Below are positions 31,301 to 44,200 of a stretch of 64,000 nt of DNA, piece by piece; the first letter of the stretch is position 1; each line of letters starts with the position of its first letter. Position numbers and translations under genes: made by a program. This DNA comes from Comamonadaceae bacterium (GTDB taxonomy: Bacteria > Pseudomonadota > Gammaproteobacteria > Burkholderiales > Burkholderiaceae_C). The notes beneath the pieces are model-generated. The model did not search any database. It had not been told where the DNA came from and saw only the letters and a list, made by a program, of their open reading frames with translations. The stretch is taken from the NCBI GenBank assembly GCA_947451285.1, contig CANFYL010000001.1, forward strand, positions 1 through 64,000, given 5' to 3'.

Positions 31301-34300
31301 CATGACATCAGCTACGTTGAAGCGCACGGCACCGGCACACCTTTGGGCGATCCGATCGAGGTGCGCTCGCTCAGGGCCGTGCTCAGTGAGGGGCGCGACC
31401 CTGCGCGACCCTGTGCTTTGGGCTCGGTCAAGGCCAACATCGGACACCTCGAGGCCGCCGCTGGCGCGGCCGGATTGCTCAAAGCGGTGTTATGTCTCCA
31501 ACATGGCGAAATCGTGCCGCATCCGACACTGGATCAACTCAACCCCTTGCTTGAGCTGGGTGAGACTTTCACGGTGCCCACCGAATCCGGCAACTGGCCG
31601 CAGGGGCGTCGGCTCGCGGGTGTCAGCGCATTTGGCTTTGGCGGCACCAACGCCCATGTGATTGTGGAGTCGCCACCCGCGCCTGTAGCGATCGCACCGA
31701 GCGCACCGAGCGCGCCAAACACCGCGCAGGCACCTCGCCCCATGCACCTGCTGCGTTTGTGCGCGCATGACCAAGCGGCGTTGCGTGAGCTGGCCACCGA
31801 TTGGCTGGTTCGACTCGCCAGCGACGCCGCTGACCTGGCTGATTTGTGTTACTCCGCCCACACCACCCGGGCCATCTTGCCCGCGCAGCTGTGCGTTTGC
31901 GCGCTGGACAAGGCCTCGGCGGCGGCGGCTTTGAACGATTGGCTCGCAGGTCAACCTGGGGCCTGGCAGGCTGAGCATGCTGCGCGTGTCGTGGCTCCAC
32001 GCGTGGGTTTTCTATTCACGGGTCAAGGTTCGCAGTATGTCGGCATGGGACGCGAGCTCTACCAGACCCAGCCTGGTTTTCGCCGTGACATCGACGCCTG
32101 TGACACTTTGCTGCGTGAACATGCCGACTTGAACCTGATCGCCCTGCTGCAGGCCGACCCCGGCCCCGAGAGCGAAGCCGATCTGGCCCGCACCGACCAT
32201 TGCCAGCCAGCGCTGTTTGCGCTTCAGTACGCGCTGGCGCGGCTGTGGATGTCTTGGGGCGTGCGCCCTCAGGCATTGCTGGGTCACAGTGTGGGCGAAG
32301 TCGCGGCCGCGGTGATTGCCGGTGTCATGACGCTGGCCGATGGTGTGCGACTGATTGCTGCGCGAGGTCGTCTCATGCACCAAGCACCGGGCGATGGTGC
32401 CATGGCCTCGGTCATGGCCGACGAGGCACAGTGCCGAGCCGCGCTGGCGGACGTCGAGGACCAAGTGGCCATCGCGGTGTACAACGGCCCACAACACCAT
32501 GTGCTGTCGGGCGAGCGCAGCCAACTCGCGCAGGTCTTGGCGCGGCTGTCGGCGGCAGGCATTCAAACGCAAGCGCTGCATGTGTCGCATGCTTTTCATT
32601 CACCGTTGATGGAGCCGGCCGTCGCGCAGTTGGCCCAGGTGTGCGCCCACATCAGTTTTACCAAACCGGAGATTGCGCTTTATGGCAACCTCAGCGGTGA
32701 CTTGGTCAGCCCTGATGCTGCCTACTGGCCGCGCCACCTGCGTGAGCCGGTCCGCTTTGCCCAGGGCGTGGTCGCGATGCAAGCGAGCGGAATTGACACT
32801 TTCATTGAAATTGGACCGCGCGCCACTTTGCTGGCTTTGGCGCGGCAGTCCTTTGACGACGCCGACCTTCGCATGTTGCCCAGCCTGCGTCCTCAAGTGT
32901 CTGACAGCCGGCAAATGCTGGAAAGCCTGGGTGCATTGGCACTGCGCGGTCAATCGGTGGACTGGCGGGCGTTTGATGCGCCTTGGCCACGTGCACGTCT
33001 GGCCCTGCCGACCTATCGGTTCCAGGGACGGCGCTACTGGCTGCCCCCTGTGGCGGCCCGGGGGGGCGCCGAGTTGTCAGCGTTTCCAGGTCGGCGCACC
33101 GCATCCCCTGTGTTGTCACACACCTTGTTTGAGCTCTACTACGACCTCATCAGCCTGCCCTGGTTAACCCAGCACCGCGTGTTCGATCAGATGGTGGTGC
33201 CCGGGGCGGCCCATGTGTCACTGGTGCTTGAGGCCGCGCGCAGCGTCTTGGGTGATCGCCCCTGCGGGCTGCACGATGTCTTGTTTTCGCAGGCCTTGGT
33301 GGTGCCAGAGTCGGGGGGCCGTTTGGTGCAGTTGGCCATCGAACGAGAGCCAGTCGCGGGCGCACGCTCTTTCAAGTTGATCAGCCAAGCAGATGGCGAA
33401 GACACTTGGCTTGAACACGCCAGCGGCCGCTTGGGCGACGTCTTGCCAGGGGTGTCAGCCCCCACCTTGGGCGCCTTGCTGGAGCGCCGCACGCAAAGCT
33501 TGAGCACTGACTTTTATGGTGAAGTCTGGCAACCCCAAATTGCCTTGGGTCCGAGCTTTCGCTGGGTTGACCAAGTGTGGCGCTTCGACAGCGAGGTGTT
33601 GGCCCGCCTGCGCCCAGCGGGGCACGCATCCGACGGTCTGCGACTCTCGCCTGGTCTGATCGACTCGATGCTGCAAGTGCTGGTGTGTGCGGTGCAGGTC
33701 GGTGATGACGCCTTGGTGCCTTTTGGGCTGACTGCATTCCATTGGCTCGCCCCCCTGGTCGATGGCCCACTGTGGAGCCATGTGCAACTGAGTCCGACGC
33801 AGCCCCACAGCAACGAAATATGGAGTGATGTCACGCTCTATGCAGACGATGGTCGCGTGATGGCTCAGGCCATCGGCTTCAAGGCCCGGCGTGTGTCCAG
33901 TCGCGAACTGCTGCGATCAAAAGCCAGCGCTTTAGACAAGTCGGTCTTTGCCTTGCACTGGGAAGATGCCTCGATCCAGCGCGTCGCGCGCCAAGGGCCT
34001 TGTTTGTTGCTGGGCAGTGATGTGGCCGAACTGCAGGCGCTGGCCACAGCGCTGCAAGACCGCTCTCCTGGACTGCTTGTGCAGACCTTGCCCCTGGCAA
34101 GCGCTGGTGAGGACGGTCGCGATGCCGACCGGTTGCTGGATACGTCGGCGACGGCGCACGCGATGCTGCGCGAACAGGGCCCCTTCAGTCAGCTGGTCTA
34201 TGTGCCCGCTGCCGAGCCCGAGCCCTTGCGGGCCAGCAGCCGGCTGCTGCATGTGTTGCAGGCCTTGTTGGGTCTGCGCGAGTCAGGTCTGACGCCCGAG

Positions 34301-35734
34301 TTGGTGCTGCTCACCCGACGGGCGCAGCTTGGCGGAGGACACATGGCGCACGCCGCCCTGTGGGGGCTGGCACGGGTGCTTCGGCTCGAGCATCCAGAGC
34401 TGGCCTGCCGTTGTCTGGACATGGATCAATTCGACCCTGGCGGCTGCGCCGATGTCATCCTCAGTGATGCAACCGATGTGGCATGGCGTGATGGCCGAAG
34501 CCTGTTCGCGATCTTGCGTCGCCACCCGCTGACTGAGCAAGCGCGCCAGCCCATCCGCAGTGATGGCGCCTACCTGATCTCAGGCGGTCTGGGCGCTCTG
34601 GGTCTGTTGCTGGCCGAGAGCCTGGTGCGCCAGGGCGCGCGCCACTTGTTGCTGGTGGGTCGCAGCAGCCCCTGCGCCGACGCCTTGTTGCGCTTGGCAG
34701 ACTGGCACGCCCAAGGTGTGGCGGTGCACACGGCAGCCATGGACATTGCAGACCCACTGGCACTTGATGCGGCTGTGCGCCAGCCCGATGTGCCTCTGGT
34801 CGGCGTGTTTCATCTGGCGGGCGAGCTCGACGATGGCGTGCTGCGCCAGTTGAGCGCCCAAGGCCTGGCTCAGGTCATGCATGCCAAGGTAGAGGGGGTG
34901 CGCAATCTGGCCCGAGTCACAGCCGGGTTAGCGCTGGACTGCTTTGTCAGCTTTTCGTCCATTGCAGCGCTCACCGGCTCCATGGGGCAGGCAAGTTATG
35001 CCGCCGCCAATGCCGCGCTGGACGCGTTCATGGATGCACGTCGTCAGGCTGGCTTGCCCGGCTTGAGCCTTCAGTGGGGCCCCTGGGCAGAAGCGGGCAT
35101 GGCAGTTCGTCAGGGTGCGCGTGATGGTCAGCGCTGGGCGGGCTATGGCATCACCCCGATCGAACCCCAAGCCGGGATGGCGTTGTTGGAGCGTTTGTTG
35201 AATGACACCACGGCAGCCACACTGGCCGTGTTTCCGGTGAATTGGCACACCTACCTGGGGCAGTTGTACGGTGCGCAATGGCCAGCCCTGTACCAGGGCG
35301 TGTTGACGCCCGAAGCCAGCCGACCCAAGGCCGTCCCTGCCGCGCTGGCGGAGCGGGTGATGGCAGCGCCTGCCGCTGAGCGCCGGGCGTTGTTGGAGCA
35401 GGCCCTGCATCAGACGGTGGCGTCGGTGATCGGTTTGTCGGCAGACACTGTGATTGGCCCGCGCCAGCGGCTCTTTGATCTGGGCCTAGACTCGCTGGGT
35501 GCCGTAGAACTGCGCAACCGACTGGCGGCGCAATTGGGTCGCGAATTGCGCGCCACGTTGTTGTTTGATTTCCCGACCCTGCAAGCCTTGGCCGAGCACA
35601 TCGAGAAAAGCGTGCTTGGCTTGGTCGAGCAGACTGCCTTGCAGCCGGACAAATCATCGGGTGATGCGCTGGGGCAGACGGATCACCTGTCGGATGAAGA
35701 ACTGGCGCGCCTGCTGGCGGCCGAACTGGGTTAA
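28358..35734 (+). CDS. FAAL-ACP-KS-AT-DH-KR-ACP (loading + first PKS module)
   Basis: [202 protein letters not shown]. In-frame TTG at 28346 is an alternative start. Confidence 0.95.
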   Translation: MSDLFQNGHGVRTLVELLCLRAQQTPDARAYTFVKDGLSEEKVYSYAGLDQAARAIAVGLGQGPQALHPGDRALLLYPPGLEFVAAFMGCLYAGVIPIPAPPPDSARFKRTFPRLRAIMEDAGARLILSTASIAQTAQRVDAQETRWFCTEALDPSLATQWRASSLSCDDLAYLQYTSGSTSSPKGVMLSHRSVLRNLELSRVGWAYSADSVAVTWMPYFHDYGLVDGLLQPLYSGIPCYVLSPLLFVKRPHRWLEVIQRYGGTHTQAPNFAYELCLEKITPAQRDALDLRSLRVASNGAEPVRADTYHRFVEYFGPCGFQPQAFCPSYGLAEATLLVSAKPAGDLLRLAHLDAEVLEHEHRYEPAADGVPTRSVVSCGPPLGDLRVLIVDPHTCSRMPQRSVGEIWVQDACVAQGYWGRPVESQASFDGRVAGEASLGAFLRTGDLGFMSEGELYVTGRLKDLVIIDGVNHYPQDIEWTVQQSHPDFRPEHCAAFSVDRGGDEQLVVVAEVSRAEGDWDAVIEGVRRAVAQTHEVELQALVLLRKGGIFKTSSGKIQRSQCRAAFLDGTLAVLSEWRKPSPSVSAPPLGPVPAGLEAWLIEAVARQLELPAHTIDRQAPFSSYGLSSRGSVQLVGELEQWLGRDDLSPTLLWEHPSVQALCAHLEGRHPAFGFDAIRTNATASADVAIIGMACRLPGASSIEAFWALLRAKGDAVGPLPQGRWQGSGIDVVEGLGPGCVRSLRGGFMADVDRFDAEFFDISAREAEIMDPQQRLLLALSWEALESARLNPHALKGSQTGVYVGISTDDYSAWQLGSSERISAYTGTAKALSIAANRVSYQFDFLGPSMAIDTACSSSLVAVHQASTALQRGECTVALAGGVNLLLAPQMSVALSQAGMLAPDGRCKTFDARADGYGRGEGGVVLVLKRLDHALRDGDPIAAVIRGSAVNQDGRSNGLTAPNGLAQQRVIRQALAAAGVAGHDISYVEAHGTGTPLGDPIEVRSLRAVLSEGRDPARPCALGSVKANIGHLEAAAGAAGLLKAVLCLQHGEIVPHPTLDQLNPLLELGETFTVPTESGNWPQGRRLAGVSAFGFGGTNAHVIVESPPAPVAIAPSAPSAPNTAQAPRPMHLLRLCAHDQAALRELATDWLVRLASDAADLADLCYSAHTTRAILPAQLCVCALDKASAAAALNDWLAGQPGAWQAEHAARVVAPRVGFLFTGQGSQYVGMGRELYQTQPGFRRDIDACDTLLREHADLNLIALLQADPGPESEADLARTDHCQPALFALQYALARLWMSWGVRPQALLGHSVGEVAAAVIAGVMTLADGVRLIAARGRLMHQAPGDGAMASVMADEAQCRAALADVEDQVAIAVYNGPQHHVLSGERSQLAQVLARLSAAGIQTQALHVSHAFHSPLMEPAVAQLAQVCAHISFTKPEIALYGNLSGDLVSPDAAYWPRHLREPVRFAQGVVAMQASGIDTFIEIGPRATLLALARQSFDDADLRMLPSLRPQVSDSRQMLESLGALALRGQSVDWRAFDAPWPRARLALPTYRFQGRRYWLPPVAARGGAELSAFPGRRTASPVLSHTLFELYYDLISLPWLTQHRVFDQMVVPGAAHVSLVLEAARSVLGDRPCGLHDVLFSQALVVPESGGRLVQLAIEREPVAGARSFKLISQADGEDTWLEHASGRLGDVLPGVSAPTLGALLERRTQSLSTDFYGEVWQPQIALGPSFRWVDQVWRFDSEVLARLRPAGHASDGLRLSPGLIDSMLQVLVCAVQVGDDALVPFGLTAFHWLAPLVDGPLWSHVQLSPTQPHSNEIWSDVTLYADDGRVMAQAIGFKARRVSSRELLRSKASALDKSVFALHWEDASIQRVARQGPCLLLGSDVAELQALATALQDRSPGLLVQTLPLASAGEDGRDADRLLDTSATAHAMLREQGPFSQLVYVPAAEPEPLRASSRLLHVLQALLGLRESGLTPELVLLTRRAQLGGGHMAHAALWGLARVLRLEHPELACRCLDMDQFDPGGCADVILSDATDVAWRDGRSLFAILRRHPLTEQARQPIRSDGAYLISGGLGALGLLLAESLVRQGARHLLLVGRSSPCADALLRLADWHAQGVAVHTAAMDIADPLALDAAVRQPDVPLVGVFHLAGELDDGVLRQLSAQGLAQVMHAKVEGVRNLARVTAGLALDCFVSFSSIAALTGSMGQASYAAANAALDAFMDARRQAGLPGLSLQWGPWAEAGMAVRQGARDGQRWAGYGITPIEPQAGMALLERLLNDTTAATLAVFPVNWHTYLGQLYGAQWPALYQGVLTPEASRPKAVPAALAERVMAAPAAERRALLEQALHQTVASVIGLSADTVIGPRQRLFDLGLDSLGAVELRNRLAAQLGRELRATLLFDFPTLQALAEHIEKSVLGLVEQTALQPDKSSGDALGQTDHLSDEELARLLAAELG

Positions 35735-35740
35735 GGGCAC

Positions 35741-38700
35741 ATGAGCGAATCTGCGATCGACTACCGCACCCTGATGAACCGTGCGCTGCAGGAAATACGT
35801 GAGCTCAAGGGGCGCTTGGCCCAGCATGAGGCGCAACGCGCCGAGCCCATCGCGATCGTGGGCATGGGCTGTCGCTTTCCAGGCTCGGCCAACAGCGCTC
35901 AGGCTTATTGGGACATGCTTCGGGATGGCGTTGACGCCATCAGCGAGGTGCCTGCGCAGCGCTGGGACCTGTCGCAACTCCACGACTCCGACAATGCCGC
36001 GCCGGGCAAGATGTGCAGCCGTTTTGGCGGGTTCATTGATGACGTGGACGCCTTTGACGCCGCCTTCTTTGGCATTTCGCCGCGCGAAGCTGAAAGCATG
36101 GACCCACACCAGCGGGTTTTGCTCGAGGTGTGTTGGGAAGCGCTGGAACACGCCAACATCGTGCCGGACAGTCTATTTGGCAGCAGCACCGGTGTCTTCA
36201 TCGGCGTGAGCAGCATGGATCAGGTGATCCAGCGCATGGGCGAAGCCGCGCTCAGCGAGATCGGCCCCTACCACGGCACGGGCTGCGCCATGGCACCGAT
36301 AGCCGGGCGGGTGTCCTACATCTTTGGGCTCAATGGTCCGAGCTTTGTGGTCGACACCGCATGCTCGTCCTCGTTGCTTTCGCTTCACTTGGCCGCTGAG
36401 AGCTTGCGTCGGCGGGAGTGCGATGCAGCGCTTGCAGGTGGTGTGCACCTGTTGTTCCACCCGGGTTATTCGGTGGCTTTCAGCAAAGCAGGGATGCTGG
36501 CACCGGATGGGCGCTGCAAGACCTTTGATGCGTCGGCCAATGGCTACGTTCGGGGCGAGGGTTGCGGTGTCGTGGTGCTCAAACGTTTGTCAGATGCGCG
36601 CCGTGACGGTGACGCCATCTTGGCCTTGCTGCGCGGCTCGGCGGTGAATCAAGACGGCGCCAGTGGCGGACTGACCGTACCCAGCGGACCCTCGCAGGAA
36701 CAAGTGGTGCGTCAAGCCCTGGAGCGCGCTGGGATTGAGCCTGCTCAGGTGGCTTATGTGGAAGCCCATGGCACCGGCACACCCTTGGGCGATCCGATCG
36801 AAGTGGGCGCCTTGAGTCAGGTGTATCGACAGCCTTTGTGGGTCGGTTCGGTCAAGGCCAACATCGGGCACTTGGAGGCCAGCGCCGGCATTGCCAGTGT
36901 GATGAAGGTTGCATTGGCCCTGCACCATCGGGCGATACCGCCGCAGTTGCACCTGAAGCAACCCAACCCCATGATTGCATGGGACGAGATCGCCATTCGC
37001 GTCCCCACCGCGCTGAGCACCTGGCCCGACACGGGCATGGGCGAGGCAGTGGCCGGCATCAGTGCTTTCGGCTTCAGTGGCACCAATGTCCACATGCTCG
37101 TGTCTGCGCTGCCTCCCCACATTGCCGCTGAGGCGGCCTCAGCGGTTGCAGACGCTCCCATTGCGCAGGGACCGAACCTGTTGGTCTTGTCCGCCAAAAC
37201 GCCAGAGGCGCTGCGCACCTTGGCGCAACGTTGGGTGGAGGGCCCGCTGGGCCAGCCCGGGCTGGATCTGTCCGCCGCCTGTGCCGCCGCGGCCCGCTGG
37301 CGGACGCCTTTTGCCCAACGTCTTTGCCTGGTCGCCGACACGGTGGACCAAGCGCGCGCATCGCTGCAAGAGTTTGTGCAACAGGGGCAGGCCAGTGACG
37401 TGCACCTCGGCAGCGCAGAGGGCGCGCGTCCCACCGTGGCATTTTTGTTCACGGGGCAGGGCTCGCAGTACCTCCACATGGGGCACGATCTGTATGCCAA
37501 CGAACCCGTATTTCGCGCTGCCATCGACGAATGCGATCGACTGCTCCAGCCCGAGTTGGGCCAGTCCCTGGTTGCGCTGCTCTACCCTTCTTCCGAGGAC
37601 CAGCAACGCTGCGCTGCACTGTTGGATGGCACCGGACTGGCTCAGCCGGCCTTGTTTGCTTTGGGCTACGCGCTGTCACAGTTATGGGCGGCGCGCGGTG
37701 TGCGCCCAAGCGTGCTCATGGGCCACAGCGTGGGCGAGTATGTGGCCGCCCATCTGGCGGGTGTGTTTTCGCTGGCCGATGGCTTGCGTTTGATCGCCGC
37801 ACGCGCACGCTTGATGCAGGCTTTGCCCAAGGGAGGGGCCATGGCGGCGCTGTTGTGCGATGCGGCCAAACTGTTGCCGCTGCTCGAGCGCCATGAGGGG
37901 GTGCTTTCTGTGGCGGCTTACAACGGACCACGCAATACGGTCATCTCGGGGGCAGCCTCAGCCTTAGAGGCCCTGCTGCAAGAGGCCGCTGCGTTGGGCA
38001 TTGAGTCGCGCCGCTTGGAGGTCTCGCACGCTTTCCACTCTGTGCTCATGGAGCCCATGCTGGAGCAGTTTCGCGAGGTGGCCCTGAGCATTCGTTATTC
38101 AGCGCCTCAGTTGCCAGTGATTTCAAACGTCAGCGCCAGCGTCTTGGGTGACGAGATGGCGACGCCCGATTACTGGGTGCGTCATGTGCGCGAACCGGTG
38201 CGTTTTGCCGCCGGCTTATCCGAGCTCCAACGCTTGGGACCGCGCTGCTGGATCGAGCTTGGCCCCACGGCCACCTTGATCGACATGGCGCGACACTGCG
38301 TGGACCCCTCCGGGTTATGTTGGGTGGCGAGTTTGCGCAAAGACAGGCCCGCACGCAGCACGCTGATGAGCGCGCTGGGTCGGCTTTGGACCCAAGGCGC
38401 CTTGCCCGATGGGTTGGCCATTTATCCTCAGGCCCGACGGGACCTGCGCTTACCTGCCTATCCTTTTGCCCGTCGATCCTTCTGGCCTGAGTCCGCCCGA
38501 TTGCAGGGCCCACGCGATGGCCTGCGTGGCATGACGACGCTTGGCCTGCCCTTGCTGACCAAGCGCTTTGTCAGCGGGGCGTCGGCCGATACCTTGTTTG
38601 AAACCGTGTTTTCGCTGCAGACCATGCCTTTCCTGGAGGATCACCGTGTCTTCGGTCGCTTGGTGGTGTCGGGCGCTTCACACCTCTCCATGGTCTTGTC

Positions 38701-41293
38701 AGCCGCAGCCCACACCGAGGGCATCGGCGCGGCCTGCAGCTTGAGCGAGGTGATGTTCCCTATGGCGCTGGTGGTGCCAGACGATGGAGAACAGGCTGTG
38801 CAGCTGTCGATTGGCGCGCCAGGGGCTGACGAGTCTGCTGCGTTTCGGTTGGTGGGCGTGAGCGAACACGCAGGGTCGGTTCAGCTCCATGCCAAGGGGC
38901 GCATTGCGCGGTGTGTGCCAACGCCGTCCCTGCCAGACCTGCGCGCCATCTGGTCACGTTGTGAAGAAGTGATGGATGTGCAGTCGGTCTACGCGCTCCA
39001 GCGTGAACGGCACATTGTTGTGGGTCCCAGTTACCAATGGCTGCGCGCGTTGCGGCGGGGCGCCGGTGAGGTCATCGCCACCTTGAAAGCGCCCGCCACA
39101 TTGGCGGCACAACTGCAGCACTATGCGTTGCACCCAGGGCTGATTGACTCTTGCTTTGGCGCGCTGGTGATGGCCCAGCCGATGGAGGTGGCCGAGAGCT
39201 TTATTCCGTTTGGCGTGGAGGCCTTGCATGTGCATGCGCCCGCCTACCAGGGCACGCTGCTGGCCCATGCCGTGGTGCGCCATCAAGACGACCTGCGCCT
39301 TCTTGGAGACATCCACCTCTACAGCGAGGAGGGGCAGCCGGTGGTCAGCTTCGTGGGACTGCAAGGGCGGCGGGCCAGCCAAACTGCCCTGCTGGCGAGC
39401 CAGGCGCAGCTGGAGAGTTCGCCTGGGCTGTACCAACTGGTTTGGACGCCATGGGCCACGCCGAGCGGCGATACGCCGGTGGCCGCGCACAGTCTGATTT
39501 TTGCTGACGCGCAGGGCCTGGGCGAGCAGCTGGCTGTGACACTGCGCCAGTCCGGTGCGCGTGTGACCCTGGTTTGGCCACAGCCCGCAGCTGTGGGGTT
39601 GCAGACACTGGGCTTAGACCGTGTGGCGATGTGCCCCAGTTCTGCCGATTCGCTTCGCCAACTGCTCCAAGCCACGGCCGATGTGACGTCGGTGGTGTAC
39701 CTGTGGGGCCTGGATCAAGCGGCAGAGCCTTTGCGCTATGCCGACGCCGTGTGTGCCAGTGCCTTGCATCTACTGCAATGGATGGCGCCATCTGCGCGGC
39801 TTTGGCTTGTCAGTCAGGGCAGCCAGGCCGTGCGTCATGACGCCGAGTTGCAGTCGCCACAGCATGCGCTTTTGTGGGGCTTGGGGCAAACCGCAGCGGC
39901 CGAGCGTCCTGAGCTGGCTTGCGTCTGCTTGGACCTTCAAGCCGGTGCCGACATCTCACGCAGCACCCACGACGTGTTGGCGGCCATGGCGCTGCCGATC
40001 GTGGAGCGTCGGCTGGCGGTGCGCTCTGGCCAAGTTCATGTGGCGCGCCTCAAGCCCAGTCCCGATGTGGCCACTGACCAGGCGCGCGCTGCGCATGGGT
40101 TGTTGTCGCCTCACGGCAGTTACCTCATCACCGGTGCCAGTGGCGCACTGGCGCGTGAGCTGGCGCTTTGGTTGGCGGACCAAGGTGTTCGCCATCTGGC
40201 GCTGGTATCGCGCAGCCCGGTGGCACAGGGCTTTCTTGATGAGCTCTCAGACTTGGGCGTGCAAGCGCACAGCCACCCAGCCGACGTCACCGACCGGGAT
40301 GCTTTGGCTGTCGTGTTGAACCAGATACGTGCCAAGCAGGTCCCGCTGCATGGGGTTTTTCACTTGGCCGGGCAACTCGACAACGGCGTGCTCGACGGTT
40401 TGAGCGCGGACCGATTTGCTCAAGCATTGGCGGCCAAGGCCCAGGGTGCTTGGCATTTGCACAACCTGACCTGTGATCAGCCCTTGCCGCTGTTTGTGAT
40501 GTTTTCTTCGGTGGCGTCCCTGTTGGACGAAGGAGGTCAAGCCTCTTATGCCTCGGCCAATGCTTACCTGGATGCGCTGGCCCACCATCGCCGCAGCCTT
40601 GGCCTGTCGGCCTTGAGTTTGAATTGGGGGCCGTGGGCCCGGGTTGGCATGGCAGCTCAGTTGGGCCAAGCCCAGCAAGCGAGGCTGGAGGGCCTGGGCC
40701 TGGGCAGTCTGGACAGCAGCGCTGCCTTGGCCGCGATGGGCGATTTGCTCGACGGCCATGCAGGCGCCCAAGTCGGCGTGCTGACCGTGGACTGGGCCCG
40801 CTATGGCCCACAGCGCCCCAGCTGCTTGATTGAATCTTTGTTGCCAAGCCCTGTCCAAACCCCGTCGGTGGCTGCGTTGCGGCAACAGATTGAACAGGCA
40901 TTGCCCGCGGCGCGCCGGCCTTTGTTGTCAGGACATCTGGTGGCCTTGGTGACACAGGTGTTGCGTCTTCAGCCTGGCGAGGTCTCGCCACGTCAGCGCC
41001 TGTTTGATCTGGGCGTGGACTCCTTGCTGGCAGTAGAGCTGAAAAATCGTTTGCAAGCCATGCTGGGTGTGACATTGAGTGCCACGCTGTTGTTCGACTA
41101 CCCGTCCATCGAGGCCTTGTGCGAACATCTGCTCGCCCAGCTGGCACCCGGTGTGCCGGGTCACGGCGCTGTGCGCGCAGCTGCTGACCCGCTGTCAGTG
41201 GATCTGGACGTCGATGTCGCCGAGCTGTCCGAAGAGGCCGCAGAATCCCTGCTGCTGGCACAGCTCGAAAAACTAGAAGGTCGACCGTCATGA
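35741..41293 (+). CDS. Type I PKS module KS-AT-DH(possibly inactive)-KR-ACP
   Basis: [60 protein letters not shown] region HRVFGRLVVSGAS; KR GASGALA, SSVASLLDEGGQASYASANAYLD; ACP DLGVDSLLAVEL. Confidence 0.95.
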   Translation: MSESAIDYRTLMNRALQEIRELKGRLAQHEAQRAEPIAIVGMGCRFPGSANSAQAYWDMLRDGVDAISEVPAQRWDLSQLHDSDNAAPGKMCSRFGGFIDDVDAFDAAFFGISPREAESMDPHQRVLLEVCWEALEHANIVPDSLFGSSTGVFIGVSSMDQVIQRMGEAALSEIGPYHGTGCAMAPIAGRVSYIFGLNGPSFVVDTACSSSLLSLHLAAESLRRRECDAALAGGVHLLFHPGYSVAFSKAGMLAPDGRCKTFDASANGYVRGEGCGVVVLKRLSDARRDGDAILALLRGSAVNQDGASGGLTVPSGPSQEQVVRQALERAGIEPAQVAYVEAHGTGTPLGDPIEVGALSQVYRQPLWVGSVKANIGHLEASAGIASVMKVALALHHRAIPPQLHLKQPNPMIAWDEIAIRVPTALSTWPDTGMGEAVAGISAFGFSGTNVHMLVSALPPHIAAEAASAVADAPIAQGPNLLVLSAKTPEALRTLAQRWVEGPLGQPGLDLSAACAAAARWRTPFAQRLCLVADTVDQARASLQEFVQQGQASDVHLGSAEGARPTVAFLFTGQGSQYLHMGHDLYANEPVFRAAIDECDRLLQPELGQSLVALLYPSSEDQQRCAALLDGTGLAQPALFALGYALSQLWAARGVRPSVLMGHSVGEYVAAHLAGVFSLADGLRLIAARARLMQALPKGGAMAALLCDAAKLLPLLERHEGVLSVAAYNGPRNTVISGAASALEALLQEAAALGIESRRLEVSHAFHSVLMEPMLEQFREVALSIRYSAPQLPVISNVSASVLGDEMATPDYWVRHVREPVRFAAGLSELQRLGPRCWIELGPTATLIDMARHCVDPSGLCWVASLRKDRPARSTLMSALGRLWTQGALPDGLAIYPQARRDLRLPAYPFARRSFWPESARLQGPRDGLRGMTTLGLPLLTKRFVSGASADTLFETVFSLQTMPFLEDHRVFGRLVVSGASHLSMVLSAAAHTEGIGAACSLSEVMFPMALVVPDDGEQAVQLSIGAPGADESAAFRLVGVSEHAGSVQLHAKGRIARCVPTPSLPDLRAIWSRCEEVMDVQSVYALQRERHIVVGPSYQWLRALRRGAGEVIATLKAPATLAAQLQHYALHPGLIDSCFGALVMAQPMEVAESFIPFGVEALHVHAPAYQGTLLAHAVVRHQDDLRLLGDIHLYSEEGQPVVSFVGLQGRRASQTALLASQAQLESSPGLYQLVWTPWATPSGDTPVAAHSLIFADAQGLGEQLAVTLRQSGARVTLVWPQPAAVGLQTLGLDRVAMCPSSADSLRQLLQATADVTSVVYLWGLDQAAEPLRYADAVCASALHLLQWMAPSARLWLVSQGSQAVRHDAELQSPQHALLWGLGQTAAAERPELACVCLDLQAGADISRSTHDVLAAMALPIVERRLAVRSGQVHVARLKPSPDVATDQARAAHGLLSPHGSYLITGASGALARELALWLADQGVRHLALVSRSPVAQGFLDELSDLGVQAHSHPADVTDRDALAVVLNQIRAKQVPLHGVFHLAGQLDNGVLDGLSADRFAQALAAKAQGAWHLHNLTCDQPLPLFVMFSSVASLLDEGGQASYASANAYLDALAHHRRSLGLSALSLNWGPWARVGMAAQLGQAQQARLEGLGLGSLDSSAALAAMGDLLDGHAGAQVGVLTVDWARYGPQRPSCLIESLLPSPVQTPSVAALRQQIEQALPAARRPLLSGHLVALVTQVLRLQPGEVSPRQRLFDLGVDSLLAVELKNRLQAMLGVTLSATLLFDYPSIEALCEHLLAQLAPGVPGHGAVRAAADPLSVDLDVDVAELSEEAAESLLLAQLEKLEGRPS

Positions 41294-44200
41294 ATACCCC
41301 CGATCTTTCCGCCACCAAACGTGCGCTGGCAGCCATCAAAACGCTGCAGGACCGTATCGACGCGATGGAGCGCGAACGGTATGAGCCGATCGCGGTGATT
41401 GGCATGGCCTGTCGCTTTCCTGGCGCAGCGGACAGCCCCGATGCCTATTGGGAGCTGCTGCGCCAAGGGCGCGACGCCACCTGCGAGGTGCCGCCTGGGC
41501 GCTGGGACATGGAAGCGAGTTACGACAGCGATCCCGATGCCTCGGGCAAAAGCTATGTCAGGCGTGGCGGTTTTCTTGAACAGGTCGACGCGTTTGATCC
41601 GCAGCTGTTTGGTATTTCGCCGCGTGAGGCGGCCATGATTGACCCTCAGCAAAGGCTGATGCTTGAGCTCGCCTGGGAGGGGCTGGAACATGCCAATCTG
41701 GCGGCAGACCGACTCCATGGCAGCCAGACGGGCGTATTCATCGGCATCTCAAACCCCGAGTACAGCGCTCACCTGCTCTGGTCGGGTGATCCACGACGCA
41801 TCAATGCTTACTCGGGCACCGGAGGGTCACTGGGTGTAGCCGCCGGTCGCCTGTCCTACCTGTTGGGGTTGACCGGGCCCAGCATGATTGTTGACACAGC
41901 CTGTTCCTCTTCGTTGGTGAGCACCCATTTGGCTTGCCAGAGCTTGCGTGAACGGGAATGCGACTTGGCCCTCTCGGGTGGGGTGAACCTGATTTTTGGG
42001 CCTGAAACCTTTGTCAATTTTTCCAAGGCCCGCATGCTGTCGCCTGACGGACGATGCAAGACCTACGATGCCTCTGCCGATGGTTATGCGCGCGGCGAGG
42101 GCGGTGGCCTGTTGGTGCTCAAGCGCTTGTCCGATGCGGTGCGAGACGCGGACCACATCATCGGATTGATTCGCGGCTCGGCGGTCAATCAAGACGGCCC
42201 CAGTGGGGGATTGACGGTGCCCAATGGCCCGGCGCAGACACGGGTGATTCGCCAGGCCTTGTCGTTTGCGCGGGTGCGGCCAGATCAGGTGGGTTATGTG
42301 GAGGCGCATGGCACCGGCACGGCCTTGGGTGACCCCATCGAGATGCGTGCGCTTTGCAGTGCTTACGCTGAGGGCCGAGACCCCGCACATCCGCTGCTCG
42401 TCGGATCGGTCAAGACCAATATTGGGCACCTCGAGTCGGCTGCAGGTATGGCCGGTCTGATCAAAGCCTTGTTGGTGCTGCAGCGCGCACAGGTGCCACC
42501 GCATTTGCACTTCACGAACCCGTCGCCCCATATTCCGTGGTCCGAACTGCCTGTCAAAGTGCCGACCGCGCTGGAGGACTGGTGTGAAGCCGAACGCTTT
42601 GCGGGGGTGAGCGCTTTCAGCTTCAGTGGCACCAATGCCCATGTGGTGCTCAGCTGCGCGCCGCAGGAGATGCAGGCACCCCCCTTGGCGCAGGCTCAAC
42701 CGCGCTGGCGGTTGCTGCCGTTGTCGGCTGCCAATGACCCAGCACTCGATGCGCTGGCGCAGGCATGGCATACCAGCTTGACCGAAGGTGCGCTGGCTGA
42801 TTCAGGGATGCGCTGGGCTGATGTGGCTCGCACTGCGGCATTGGGCCGCTCGCACCTGCCATACCGCCTGGCCGTGGCATGCAACAGCGCAGACGCCATG
42901 GCGCAGCGCCTCGCACCGACGGCCCTGCAAACGCAGCCTCGGGCTCGCGCCGGTGCGGGTGGTCCGGGCAAGATTGCTTTTCTCTTTACCGGTCAGGGCA
43001 GTCAGTACCACGGCATGGCGCAAGAGCTCTACAAAGAGTCACCCGTCTTCAAGGCGGCCTTTGACGAATGCGATGCCTTGCTGCGTCCGCGCATTGGCCA
43101 CTCGCTGCTGGACCTGGTTTATGGCGACGGGCATCAGGATGGCCAGGCCCTCAACATCACCTCGGTCACGCAACCCGTGCTGTTTTCGATCCAGTATGCC
43201 TTGCTGCAGCTTTGGGGCTCTTGGGGAGTTCGCCCGGACGCTGTGTTGGGACACAGCGTGGGGGAGTTTGCTGCTGCCTGCGCGGCGGGTGTGTTCTCAC
43301 TTGCCGATGCGATTGGCCTGATCGCCGAGCGCGGGCACCTGATGCAGGCCAGGTGTGAGCCCGGCGCGATGGTCTCGGTGCCGATGAGTGAATCGGATGT
43401 GCTTCGGGTGATTCGACCTTGGTCGGGCGAAGTGGCCGTGGCCACGCTCAACGGACCGTCCAATGTGGTGGTGTCAAGCAATCGACTGGCAGTGGCTGCC
43501 TTGGCCGATGGACTTGCTGCGGCGGGGATCGATGCCCGTCAGCTGCCGGTGTCGCACGCATTTCACTCCCCCATGATGGCCCCCATGCTGGCGCCTTTTG
43601 CGGTGGCTGCCCGCGCGATCCGCTATGGACCGGCGGCCATTCCAATCTATTCCACGTTGAGCGGAAAGCCCAGCCAGAGCGAACTCTCCAATGCGGATTA
43701 CTGGGTCCGTCATGTCGAAGCCCCCGTGCGCTTCAACGATGGTCTGCACGCGATGCTCGACGATGGCTACCGACTGTTTGTGGAGTTGGGCCCCAAGCCG
43801 ACGCTTTGCGCCTTGGGGCAAGACATTGCCCAGCATGCCGGCGAGGCGGTGGCTGCATCATGCGTTTGGTTGCCCAGCCTGCGCGCTGGCAAGTCTTGCT
43901 GGGCCACGATGCTGGAGAGCTTGGGGCAGCTGTGGGTGCGCGGTGCCGAAATCGATTGGGCTGCTTTGAACGGCGCCGGCGATCAGCAAGCGCCCTTGCC
44001 GAGTTACCCATTTCAGCGCCGCCCCCACGGCATCGATTGGCGCCCTGGTGAATCCGTGTCTGGCCCGCGAACGGCGCCGTCATCACACCCTTTGCTGGGA
44101 GAGCGCTTGGACTCTCCGGCACTCGATGCCTCGGTGGTTGTTCATGCTGGAGTGCTCAGTCCTGAATCGGCGGGCTTGTTGGCCCACCACCAGATATTTG

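Noticed and set aside
31690-31730. Short tandem repeat GCACCGAGC (Ala-Pro-Ser linker)
   Set aside because: Ordinary low-complexity interdomain linker in a PKS.
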